A DNA stretch of 64,000 nucleotides from Lentzea sp. NBRC 102530 (GTDB taxonomy: Bacteria; Actinomycetota; Actinomycetes; Mycobacteriales; Pseudonocardiaceae): assembly GCF_030269365.1 (NCBI RefSeq), contig NZ_BSTF01000015.1:1-64000 (forward strand), read 5' to 3'. This document shows, piece after piece, positions 24,990 to 32,661 of this stretch (position 1 is its first letter; the number at the start of each line of letters is the position of its first letter). Under the pieces are notes generated by a model that ran no database searches, was not told the origin of the DNA, and was given only the letters and a program-made list of their open reading frames with translations. The position numbers and the translations under genes were made by a program.

Positions 24990-25370
24990 ATGAAGGCCGA
25001 GCAGACCATGAAACCCGCCACCGCCGCGAAGAAGCTCGGCGTGTACCTGGAAGCCACTCCCGAGGAGTTCCAGGCGGGTGTCGTGTCGCGCGACGAGCTC
25101 AACGAACTGCAGGCCAACCCGCCGCAGTGGCTCGCGGACCTGCGCCGCAACGGCCCGCACCCCAAGCAGCTGATCGCGCAGAAGCTCGGCATCTCGACCA
25201 GCGGCCTGGTGCGCGCCGGCATCACCGAGGCGCTGACCACCGAGCAGATCAACGCCCTGAAGGAGGAGAACCCGGACTGGCTGGTCCGGGAGCGCAACAC
25301 CTTCAAGGAGTTCAAGGCCGAAGAGGCACGCCTGGCGGAGAAGGCGCGCCTCGAAGCCGAGTCGGAGTGA
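24990..25370 (+). CDS. DUF5997-family protein
   Basis: 126 residues from this ATG, or 120 from the ATG at 25008, where the conserved family opening MKPATAAKKLGVYLEATPEE begins. The protein is soluble, charged and mostly helical, with a central LGISTSGLVRAGIT that could be a small HTH-like unit. Function is unknown. It is divergent from the LysR-like domain gene across ~55 bases and ends 6 nt before the convergent ccr stop. Confidence 0.85.
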   Translation: MKAEQTMKPATAAKKLGVYLEATPEEFQAGVVSRDELNELQANPPQWLADLRRNGPHPKQLIAQKLGISTSGLVRAGITEALTTEQINALKEENPDWLVRERNTFKEFKAEEARLAEKARLEAESE

Positions 25371-25376
25371 CGCCGG

Positions 25377-26690
25377 TCAGCGGAACCGGTTGATCGCGGC
25401 GAGGTGCCTGCCGCGCAGTTCGTGGTCGAGCACGCCGAGCCCTTCGGCCGGAGCGAGGCAGAGCACGCCGACCTTGCCCTGGTGGGCGTTGCGGTGGACG
25501 TCGAAGGCCGCCTGCCCGGTCTCGTCGAGTGAGTACACCTTGGACAGTGTGGGGTGGATCTTCCCCTTGGCGACCAACCGGTTCGCCTCCCACGCCTCGC
25601 GGTAGTTCGCGAAGTGCGACGACACGATGTGCTTGAGGTTCATCCACAGGTAGCGGTTGTCGTACTGGTGCAGGTACCCGGAGGTCGACGCGCACGTCAC
25701 GATCTTGCCGCCCTTGCGCGCCACGAACACCGACGCGCCGAACGTCTCGCGGCCGGGGTGCTCGAACACGATGTCCGGGTCCTCGCCGCCGGTCAGCTCG
25801 CGGATCTTCGCGCCGAACCGCTTCCACTCGCGCGGGTCCTGCTCGTGCTCGTTCTTCCAGAACTCGTAGCCCTCGGCGGACCGGTCGATGATCAGCTCGG
25901 CCCCCATCGCCCGGCACAGCTCCGCCTTCTCCGGCGACGACACGACGCACACCGGGGTCGCACCGCCGTTCAACGCGAACTGCGTGGCGTAGGAACCCAG
26001 CCCGCCCGAGGCACCCCAGATCAGGACCGTGTCGCCCTGCTTCATGTTGCCGCCGTTGGTCGACACGAGCTGCCGGTACGCGGTGGAGTTGACCAGACCG
26101 GGTGAGGCGGCCTCCTCCCACGTCAGGTGCTCGGGCTTCGGCATCAGCTGGTTGGCCTTCACCAGGGCCAGGTCGGCCAGGCCACCGAAGTTCGTCTCGA
26201 AACCCCAGATCCGCTGCTGCGGGTCGAGCATCGTGTCGTTGTGCCCGTCCGGACGCTCCAGCGGCACGTCCAGGCAGTGCGCGACCACCCGGTCCCCCGG
26301 CTTCCACACCGACACGCCGGGACCGACGCGCAGCACCACGCCGGCCAGGTCCGAGCCCACGACGTGGTACGGCAGGTGGTGCTTGCCGCCCAGCCTCTTC
26401 AGGAACCCGAACGTCGAGACCGGCTCGAAGATCGACGTCCAGACCGTGTTGTAGTTGATCGCGGACGCCATCACGGCGACGAGCGCCTCGCCGGGCGCGA
26501 GCTCGGGTGTCGCGACCTCGCGGACCTTCAACGACCGCCGCGGGTCCTTCTCCCGGGCCGGCAGCCCCGAGAACATCTCGGCGTCGCTCTCCTCGACCAC
26601 CACGGCGCGGTAGCTCGCGGGCACGGGCAGCGCCTCGAAGTCCCGCGCCACCGCGTCTTCGGATTCGATGGCGCTCAGGATCTCGCTCAT
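25377..26690 (-). CDS. ccr: Crotonyl-CoA carboxylase/reductase
   Basis: 437 residues of the MDR superfamily. The enzyme reductively carboxylates crotonyl-CoA with NADPH and CO2 to ethylmalonyl-CoA, for the ethylmalonyl-CoA pathway or as a polyketide extender. The N-terminal insert typical of Ccr, the NADPH-binding WGASGGLGSYATQFA and the CO2-pocket residues known from characterised Ccr can be seen: Asn in SAINYN (79/81), Glu165 in GFETNFGG and His359 in SSHFAN. Length is as expected (~440). The next gene in the same direction is a type II thioesterase, 127 bases upstream. Confidence 0.92.
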   Translation of the reverse strand: MSEILSAIESEDAVARDFEALPVPASYRAVVVEESDAEMFSGLPAREKDPRRSLKVREVATPELAPGEALVAVMASAINYNTVWTSIFEPVSTFGFLKRLGGKHHLPYHVVGSDLAGVVLRVGPGVSVWKPGDRVVAHCLDVPLERPDGHNDTMLDPQQRIWGFETNFGGLADLALVKANQLMPKPEHLTWEEAASPGLVNSTAYRQLVSTNGGNMKQGDTVLIWGASGGLGSYATQFALNGGATPVCVVSSPEKAELCRAMGAELIIDRSAEGYEFWKNEHEQDPREWKRFGAKIRELTGGEDPDIVFEHPGRETFGASVFVARKGGKIVTCASTSGYLHQYDNRYLWMNLKHIVSSHFANYREAWEANRLVAKGKIHPTLSKVYSLDETGQAAFDVHRNAHQGKVGVLCLAPAEGLGVLDHELRGRHLAAINRFR

Positions 26691-26817
26691 GGCTTCAAAG
26701 TAGGAGTTCCGGGACTAGGGAATGCCCGCGAGAACGTCCCCCACCGGCCTTGCTCAGCCGAGGACGAACGGGATGTCCAACTCCCCCCGTTCCCACCAGC
26801 AGCACGTCGCGGGCCAG

Positions 26818-27537
26818 CTACAGCACGGCGGTGATGACGTTCGCGACCGCGCTTCTGTGGTCGGACAGGAAGAAGTGGCCGCCGGGGAAGACCTCCACCG
26901 CGAACGGCCCGGTCGTGCGCGCACGCCACTGCTCGACCTCGTCCACCGAGGCCTTGGGGTCGGCGTCGCCGGTCAGCGCCGTCAGCGGGCAGGCCAGGTC
27001 CGGTCCGGGGCGGTAGCGGTAGGTCTCGGCGGCGCGGTAGTCGGAGCGGATCGCCGGGAGCACCATCCGGACGATGTCCTCGTCGTCGAACACGCTCGCG
27101 TTCGTGCCGGCGAGCCTGCGCACCTCGGCCATCAGCCCGGCGTCGTCGCGCTGGTGCACCCGGTCGTCGCGGACGAGGTGCGGGGCGCGGCGGCCGGAGA
27201 CGAACAGGTGGGCCGGTTCGTGCCGCAGCGCCACCTCGAACGCGACCATCGCGCCCATGCTGTGCCCGAACAGGTGCAGTGGGCGGTCCGCCGGCAGCCT
27301 CGGCGCGATCTCGTCGGCGAGCGTTCTGACGTCGTCGATCAACGGCTCCGACCTGCGGTCCTGCCGTCCGGGATACTGGACGGCGAGGAGTTCGACGCGA
27401 CCCTCGAAGTGCTGGGCGAACGGCTGGAACCAGCTCGCCGCGCCGCCCGCGTGCGGGAAGCAGACGAGCCGGGGCGCGTGCGCGGGTGCCCCGGTGAGCG
27501 CGCGGAACCAGAGGCCGGTATCGAGTGTGGACGCCAC
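26818..27537 (-). CDS. Type II thioesterase (alpha/beta hydrolase)
   Basis: 239 residues from the GTG at 27537; a TTG at 27549 would add four. It has the family opening LVCFPHAGGAASWF, the nucleophile in GHSMGA (Ser ~93), Asp in TGDADP and His in PGGHFFLSDH. Such enzymes clear stalled or wrong acyl groups from carrier proteins of PKS and NRPS lines. It lies just upstream of ccr in the same direction, so extender supply and editing functions are neighbours. No megasynthase is in the window. The ribosome binding site is weak for both starts. Confidence 0.88.
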   Translation of the reverse strand: MASTLDTGLWFRALTGAPAHAPRLVCFPHAGGAASWFQPFAQHFEGRVELLAVQYPGRQDRRSEPLIDDVRTLADEIAPRLPADRPLHLFGHSMGAMVAFEVALRHEPAHLFVSGRRAPHLVRDDRVHQRDDAGLMAEVRRLAGTNASVFDDEDIVRMVLPAIRSDYRAAETYRYRPGPDLACPLTALTGDADPKASVDEVEQWRARTTGPFAVEVFPGGHFFLSDHRSAVANVITAVL

Positions 27538-27596
27538 GCGCCGATGCAACCACCGTTCAGGCTGAGGAAACGACTGGAAACGGCTAGCGTGGCGGC

Positions 27597-28541
27597 ATGG
27601 GCCAGTCTCCGGCTGTGGAGCTAGAGGTGGAGGACCGCGTCGTGCGGATCTCCAACCCCGACCGCGTCTACTTCCCGGCGCGCGGCGAGACGAAGCTGGA
27701 TCTCGCGCGGTACTACCTGTCCGTCGGCGACGGGATCGTCCGGGCGTTGCGGGAACGGCCGTGCATGCTGCACCGCTTCCCGTCCGGTGTGACGGGCGAG
27801 AAGGTGCACCAGAAGAGGCTTCCGAACGGCGCGCCGCCGTGGGTGCGGACCGTGCGGGTGCACTTCCCGCGCTACAACCGCCACGCGGACGAGCTGTGCG
27901 TCACGCACCTGGCCGACGTGATCTGGGCGGTGCAGATGTCCACTGTGGAGTTCCACCCGTGGAACTCGCGCGCCGCGGACACCGAGAAGCCCGACGAGTG
28001 GCGCATCGACCTCGACCCCGGACCGGCCTGCTCGTTCGACCGGGTGCGGCGGGTGGCCCTGGTGGTGCAGGAGGTGCTGGCCGAACTCGGCGCCACCGGG
28101 TTCCCCAAGACCTCTGGTTCCAAGGGGTTGCACGTCTACGTGCGGATCAAGCCCGACCACGGCTTCCAGGACGTGCGGAAGGCCGCGCTGGCGTTCGCGC
28201 ACGAGGTGGAGCGGCGCGCGCCGGACGACGTCGAGACGACCTGGTGGCGCAAGGACCGCGATCCGTCGCTGGTGTTCGTGGACTACAACCAGAACACGCG
28301 CGACCGCACCATCGCGAGCGCCTACTCGGTGCGCGGCTACCCCGAGGCGACGGTGTCGACGCCGATCGAGTGGTCCGAGATCCCGGACGTCGACCCGCAC
28401 GACTTCACCATCGCGACCGTGCCCGCCCGCTTCGCCGCGCTGGGGGACCTGCACGCCGGGATCGACGACGCGGTGTGGTCGATCGAGCCGCTGCTGGAGT
28501 GGGCCGCCCGCGACTCCCTGGAGGTCCCCGATGAGCGGTAG
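27597..28541 (+). CDS. LigD-type NHEJ polymerase domain protein (copy 1)
   Basis: 314 residues, a stand-alone polymerase domain of the archaeo-eukaryotic primase superfamily. Metal-binding Asp138/Asp140 are in RIDLDPG, the nucleotide-binding KTSGSKGLH (171-179) follows, and a third acidic residue is in LVFVDYNQN. It would fill gaps with NTPs during Ku-dependent end joining. Ligase and 3'-phosphoesterase domains are missing, as is usual for split actinobacterial systems. It overlaps copy 2 by 11 bases. No ku gene is in the window. Confidence 0.88.
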   Translation: MGQSPAVELEVEDRVVRISNPDRVYFPARGETKLDLARYYLSVGDGIVRALRERPCMLHRFPSGVTGEKVHQKRLPNGAPPWVRTVRVHFPRYNRHADELCVTHLADVIWAVQMSTVEFHPWNSRAADTEKPDEWRIDLDPGPACSFDRVRRVALVVQEVLAELGATGFPKTSGSKGLHVYVRIKPDHGFQDVRKAALAFAHEVERRAPDDVETTWWRKDRDPSLVFVDYNQNTRDRTIASAYSVRGYPEATVSTPIEWSEIPDVDPHDFTIATVPARFAALGDLHAGIDDAVWSIEPLLEWAARDSLEVPDER

Positions 28542-29466
28542 TCCCGTCAAGTTCTCGTCCTTGGACCAGCCGTTGTTCGGCGGGCTGCTCAAGGGCGACC
28601 TGGTGGCGTACCTGGAGTTCGTGGCCGCGCGGTTCGTGCCGGTGCTGGCCGGGCGGCAGCTGTCGGTGTGGCGGGTCCTGCGCGGGCAGGACCCGTTCAT
28701 GCAGAAGAACGTCCCGAAGTACACGCCTTCCTTCGTGCGGACGGTCGACGTGTGGGCCGAGGCCTCACACCGGACGATCCGGTACGCCATCTGCGATGAC
28801 GAGCAGACGTTGCTGTGGTTCGCGAACCAGCGTGCCGTCGAGTACCACGTGCCGTTGTACCTCGGGGACCACTTCGGCGAGGACCACGTGCAGACGCACC
28901 TGGTCATGGACGTCGATCCGCCGGAGGGGGCCGGGTTCGACGTGGTCGTGCGGACGGCGTTGCTGGTGCGGGAGGCGCTGGCCGACGCCGGGCTGTCCGG
29001 GGTGGTGAAGACCAGCGGGGCCAAGGGAGTGCACATCTTCGTGCCGCTGGTCGCGCACTCGCCCGACGACGTCGCCGCGGCCACCCGGGCTTTGGCGGTG
29101 CGCGCGGAGAAGCTCGATCCTTCCCTCGCCACCACGGCCTACATCCGGGCCGAGCGGGGCGGGAAGGTCTTCCTGGACTCCACCCGCGCCTGGGGCGCCA
29201 CGGTGGTGGCCGCCTACTCGCCCCGGCTGCGGGAAGGGTTGCCGATCTCGTTCCCGGTGCCCTGGGAGTCGCTCGCCGATGTCACGCCGGCCGACTTCAC
29301 CGTGCGGACCCGGTTCGACGGGGACCCTTGGTCCTCGTTGATGCCCGCTCCTCAGACGTTGCCGGACGACCTGATCGCGCAGGGGCACACGATTCCCGTG
29401 GCGCGGGTGGTCGCGATGCACGAGGGGAAGCGGCGGAAGGCCGCTCAGCGCGAGGCCGAGAAGTAG
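28531..29466 (+). CDS. LigD-type NHEJ polymerase domain protein (copy 2)
   Basis: 311 residues with the same fold as copy 1: Asp127/Asp129 in VMDVDPPEG, KTSGAKGVHIF (160-170) and a third Asp in KVFLDSTRAW. Overall similarity to copy 1 looks modest, so this is an old duplication. The ATG lies inside the last codons of copy 1, which implies translational coupling. The 3' end overlaps the convergent caspase gene by 22 bases. The pair may divide primer synthesis and fill-in roles, which is inference. Confidence 0.88.
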   Translation: MSGSPVKFSSLDQPLFGGLLKGDLVAYLEFVAARFVPVLAGRQLSVWRVLRGQDPFMQKNVPKYTPSFVRTVDVWAEASHRTIRYAICDDEQTLLWFANQRAVEYHVPLYLGDHFGEDHVQTHLVMDVDPPEGAGFDVVVRTALLVREALADAGLSGVVKTSGAKGVHIFVPLVAHSPDDVAAATRALAVRAEKLDPSLATTAYIRAERGGKVFLDSTRAWGATVVAAYSPRLREGLPISFPVPWESLADVTPADFTVRTRFDGDPWSSLMPAPQTLPDDLIAQGHTIPVARVVAMHEGKRRKAAQREAEK

Positions 29467-31655
29467 GCGGTTACAGCCGCGACCAGTGGCAAGGTCACGT
29501 GGGCGACGGTGGTGAACGTCGGTTCGGTGGCTGAGACGTAGTCGTTGGCTCTGAGGAGGATTCCGGCCGCGATGGCCAGGTAGGCGGCCACGGCTGCCCG
29601 GCCGGTGGTGATCGTGGCGGCCAGGGGGACGACGATCAGGGCCGCCAGGGCGGCGTGGGTGACGTACGGCGGGACCTCTGCGGTGAGCATGAGGACCGCG
29701 TCTGCCAGCAGCAGGGCCGGGGCGATCGCCTGCGGCCAGCGCCGGGAACGCCAGGTGGTGTAGGCGGCGGTGGCGGTCAGAGCGGCCACGATGATCAGAA
29801 ACGCGTTGTCTTCCGCGTGGCCCTCGATGGACATGAGGTCCTGGGCGTTGTGGGCGACCACGAAGACGCCCGCGGCACCGACGACTCCGGCGGCCGCGGG
29901 CAGCCAGGTCCAGCTCGTCGCGGCGGTCACGGCCAAGGCGGTGGCGACCAGGCCGTAGGGCATCCACGCGAAGGCTTCGACACCGCTGAGCAAGCCTGTT
30001 GTGCCCGCCAACAGGCCCAATGCGGCGCCGGGCAGCCACAGGTGGTCGCGGACGGTCAGGACGAAGAGGGCAGCGGTCAGGGCCCAGGGCCAGACGGCCG
30101 CGAAGACGAACGTGTTCGGGCTGGTGTCGGCGAGGTGGGTCAGGATGCCGCCGGGAACCGTCATCATGCCGATGAGGAACAGCACGAGGGCTGCGCCGGC
30201 CACCAGACGTGGCAGGACGCCGAGGACCTGAAGCGGCGACCGGGCAACCTGTTCCTGCGGCGCCGCAGGCTTCGTCACCAGCGGTTCCGGTTTCGTCCTG
30301 GCAGGCGAGGGCTTGGGTTCGATCTTCGAGGTCGGCGAGGGCGCCGGTTTCTCGCCCAGCGCCTCGCGGGCCGCCGACGCCACCATGCGGCTGTCGTCGT
30401 CCCCCAGCCGGCGCAACGCCAGCCGCGCCGCCAGCGCACGCCCTTCGTGCGCGACGGTCAGCATCCGGCGCAGCTCCGGGATCGCGCCCGCCCGCACACC
30501 GGGCAACGAGTGGTCGATGGCCTCCTGCAACTCCGGCGGCAGAGCAGACGGCACCGACACCGGGCGGGCCCGGCGGGCGATGCGGAGGTCGCCCCGCACG
30601 TCCAGCATCCACTTGCCGGGCGTCTGGTGCGGGGTCACGCGGCGGACCCGGTCGTAGACGTACTCGTACAGCTCGTCGAGGCCCACGTGGCCGTCCTGGT
30701 CGCGGTCGGCGTCGCCCGTTTCGAGGCCTTCGACGAGAGCCGAGGTGAAGACGGAGGGTTCGCCTTCCGAGGCGTCGGCCACCGAAGCGCCCTCGAAGGC
30801 GTACTCCATGGCGGACGAGGCGGTGATGACGGCTCTGCCGCTGCCGCCGAACTGCTCCTCCAACCCCACCGCACCGCCCGCGCGGGCGACCATGCCCCGG
30901 CCGAACGCGCCGGAGTAGCAGCAGTCGAGGAGCAGGACGACCCGGCGGGAGCGCGAGCGGTTCATGCGGCGGGCCACGAAGTCCGCGGAGACGGCGGTGC
31001 CCGCGAGGCGGGAGAGCTTGGTGCTGGAGGTGGCGAAGTGGAGTTCGCCCGCCTCGTCCTTGACGCCGTGGCCGGAGAAGTGCAGGACCAGGAGGTCGTC
31101 CGGGGCCCGGTCGGCGAAGAAGTCCTCCACCGCCTCGTTGATCTCGGCGGCCGAGGAGTTGATCAGGGTGCGGACGTGGAAGCCGCCGATGCGCGGGTCG
31201 GCCAGGACCTCGCTCAGGCGCGCGGCGTCGTGGGCCGGGGCGCGCAACGACGACAGGCCCGGGTCGGCGAAGACGTGGCTCGCGATGATCAGGGCGTGAC
31301 GGTGCAGGCGGCGGCCCAGCCACTCGGAACGGCGCTCCAGCTCCTCGGGGGTGGGGGCGCCGGTCAACTCCAGGGGCTCGCCGTCGGCCTCGACGGTGAC
31401 CGAGCGTTCCCGGCGCTGGCCCAGCCACGAGGACACGGCGTTGATCAGCGCGGCCAGGACCGTCGACTGGGAGACGGTGGTCAGGATCGTGCCGAGGTCG
31501 GCGACGTCGACGGCCTTGGCGCCGTCAGGGGCGGAGCCGGGAGACGACGAGACGGGCAGCAGTTCGGACAGCTCGGTGCGCAGGAACGACGTGAGTTGCT
31601 CGACGCGCTCGTCGTCAGCGCCGTCTTCATGCACACGCAGTGTGATCTGGGTCAT
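29445..31655 (-). CDS. EACC1-associated caspase with EF-hand and multi-span membrane C-terminus
   Basis: 736 residues. Residues 1-~105 match the effector-associated (EACC1-like) adaptor found before caspases in actinobacteria (VADLGTILTTVSQSTVLAAL). Residues ~118-365 form a C14 caspase with His196 in FSGHGVKD and Cys246 in LLDCCYSG. A perfect EF-hand loop (D317-D319-D321-G322-E328) sits inside the caspase C-terminal part, suggesting Ca2+ control. A HEAT-like segment (~385-435) and a Pro/Lys linker follow, then about eight membrane spans from ~480 to the end. The ribosome binding site GGGAGG lies 6 nt before the ATG, inside a hairpin. By family it is a candidate cell-death or conflict effector. 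Confidence 0.88.
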   Translation of the reverse strand: MTQITLRVHEDGADDERVEQLTSFLRTELSELLPVSSSPGSAPDGAKAVDVADLGTILTTVSQSTVLAALINAVSSWLGQRRERSVTVEADGEPLELTGAPTPEELERRSEWLGRRLHRHALIIASHVFADPGLSSLRAPAHDAARLSEVLADPRIGGFHVRTLINSSAAEINEAVEDFFADRAPDDLLVLHFSGHGVKDEAGELHFATSSTKLSRLAGTAVSADFVARRMNRSRSRRVVLLLDCCYSGAFGRGMVARAGGAVGLEEQFGGSGRAVITASSAMEYAFEGASVADASEGEPSVFTSALVEGLETGDADRDQDGHVGLDELYEYVYDRVRRVTPHQTPGKWMLDVRGDLRIARRARPVSVPSALPPELQEAIDHSLPGVRAGAIPELRRMLTVAHEGRALAARLALRRLGDDDSRMVASAAREALGEKPAPSPTSKIEPKPSPARTKPEPLVTKPAAPQEQVARSPLQVLGVLPRLVAGAALVLFLIGMMTVPGGILTHLADTSPNTFVFAAVWPWALTAALFVLTVRDHLWLPGAALGLLAGTTGLLSGVEAFAWMPYGLVATALAVTAATSWTWLPAAAGVVGAAGVFVVAHNAQDLMSIEGHAEDNAFLIIVAALTATAAYTTWRSRRWPQAIAPALLLADAVLMLTAEVPPYVTHAALAALIVVPLAATITTGRAAVAAYLAIAAGILLRANDYVSATEPTFTTVAHVTLPLVAAVTAYFSASR

Positions 31656-31680
31656 AGCGACCTCCCGACAGGAGGTCGCT
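31656..31680 (-). promoter_or_regulatory. Hairpin covering the ribosome binding site of the caspase gene
   Basis: A perfect 10-bp inverted repeat (31656-31665, 31671-31680) with a 5-nt loop ends directly at the caspase ATG. In the transcript the 3' arm contains the GGAGG Shine-Dalgarno sequence, so folding would hide it and hold translation down. It could instead be a DNA operator, since the repeat is symmetrical. It lies in the 41-base gap after the DUF3592-like gene, so translation of that gene or a bound factor might open it. Confidence 0.7.
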
Positions 31681-31696
31681 CACCAGGGGCAAAGCA

Positions 31697-32575
31697 TTAC
31701 GACGGGTCGGAACCCCGCAATGCTCCCCACCAGAAACCCAGGACGGCGGCGATCACGGTCGCGGTGATCCAGCCGACGAAACCGGTGCCGTCGAGGTACG
31801 CCCAGAACAGGCCCACGAACGGCGCCGGCACGATGAACACCGCGTCGACCCTGAGCTGCGCCGCCAGGCCCGAGGGCGCGCGGGTCTCGGGGTCGGGCCG
31901 CACCGGGTTGTCCAGGCGGCGTCCGCGCGGGTGCTTGGTCACGGGACGGCCGGACGGGTAGACGGTCACGCCGTCGATCACGGCGACCCTGCCGCCGCGC
32001 AGTTCCACCTCAGCGGGCGACGGCAGCGTCACCAGCACCGGGTCGTAGTAGACGGGCAGCCAGCGTTCCCGGGGACCGTCGATCTCCAGCCACGAGCGCA
32101 CCATCAGCCCGGACTGCAGCCGGATGCGCCGCACGGACACCGTCACGGCCTCGGCGCGGGCGGCGCGCACGGCCAGCAGCAGGCGCAAGCCACCGACGAA
32201 CAGCACCAGCAACGCCACCGCGAGCGCGAACGTCACACCGCCCAGCGCCCGGTCGGTCGACACCAGCAGGTCCGAGCCCGGGATCACCGCGCGCGACGGG
32301 TCGGCCGGGTCGAACGCGATCTGCGCCTGCTTGCCGACGACCCGGTCACCGTCCTCATAAGGAACGCGCGCGGTGCCGGCGGGCCAGCGCACCTCGACCG
32401 AGCCGTCCGCATAGGACACGACCTCGCCCATGCCGCGCGCGGTCATCGACGCCAGCGACGCGCGACCGTCCGAATAGGACAGCCAGGACAGCAGTGCGAC
32501 CACGAAGCACACCAGCAGCACGGCCGCCGTGGTCGTGAGGCCGTAGCGCAACGCGGGAACCCGGGAACGCAGCAA
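31697..32575 (-). CDS. DUF3592-like membrane protein
   Basis: 292 residues with about four membrane spans: one near the N-terminus (LTTTAAVLLVCFVVALLSWL), one near 120-140 and two at the C-terminus. Between the first two is a small beta domain (GEVVSYADGSVEVRW, then GKQAQIAFDPADPSRAV) of the DUF3592 type, placed outside the membrane. The start is a TTG with GGAG 6 nt upstream; a TTG four codons earlier is possible. It is 41 nt upstream of the caspase gene in the same direction and probably shares its mRNA. The function is unknown. Confidence 0.7.
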   Translation of the reverse strand: MLRSRVPALRYGLTTTAAVLLVCFVVALLSWLSYSDGRASLASMTARGMGEVVSYADGSVEVRWPAGTARVPYEDGDRVVGKQAQIAFDPADPSRAVIPGSDLLVSTDRALGGVTFALAVALLVLFVGGLRLLLAVRAARAEAVTVSVRRIRLQSGLMVRSWLEIDGPRERWLPVYYDPVLVTLPSPAEVELRGGRVAVIDGVTVYPSGRPVTKHPRGRRLDNPVRPDPETRAPSGLAAQLRVDAVFIVPAPFVGLFWAYLDGTGFVGWITATVIAAVLGFWWGALRGSDPS

Positions 32576-32598
32576 GACAAGCTCCAAACAGAAAGAAA

Positions 32599-32630
32599 AC
32601 GGCCCGGCGGGAAGGGACCCGCCGGGCCGT
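32599..32630 (-). terminator. Intrinsic terminator downstream of the opp operon
   Basis: A perfect 13-bp G/C-rich inverted repeat (32599-32611, 32618-32630) with a 6-nt loop is followed on the minus strand by a T-rich run (TTTTCTTTC). It lies 31 bases after the oppA stop and just before the DUF3592-like gene, so it separates the two units. Confidence 0.85.
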
Positions 32631-32661
32631 TCACGAGCCTACTGGCACGTCAGGAACTGCA

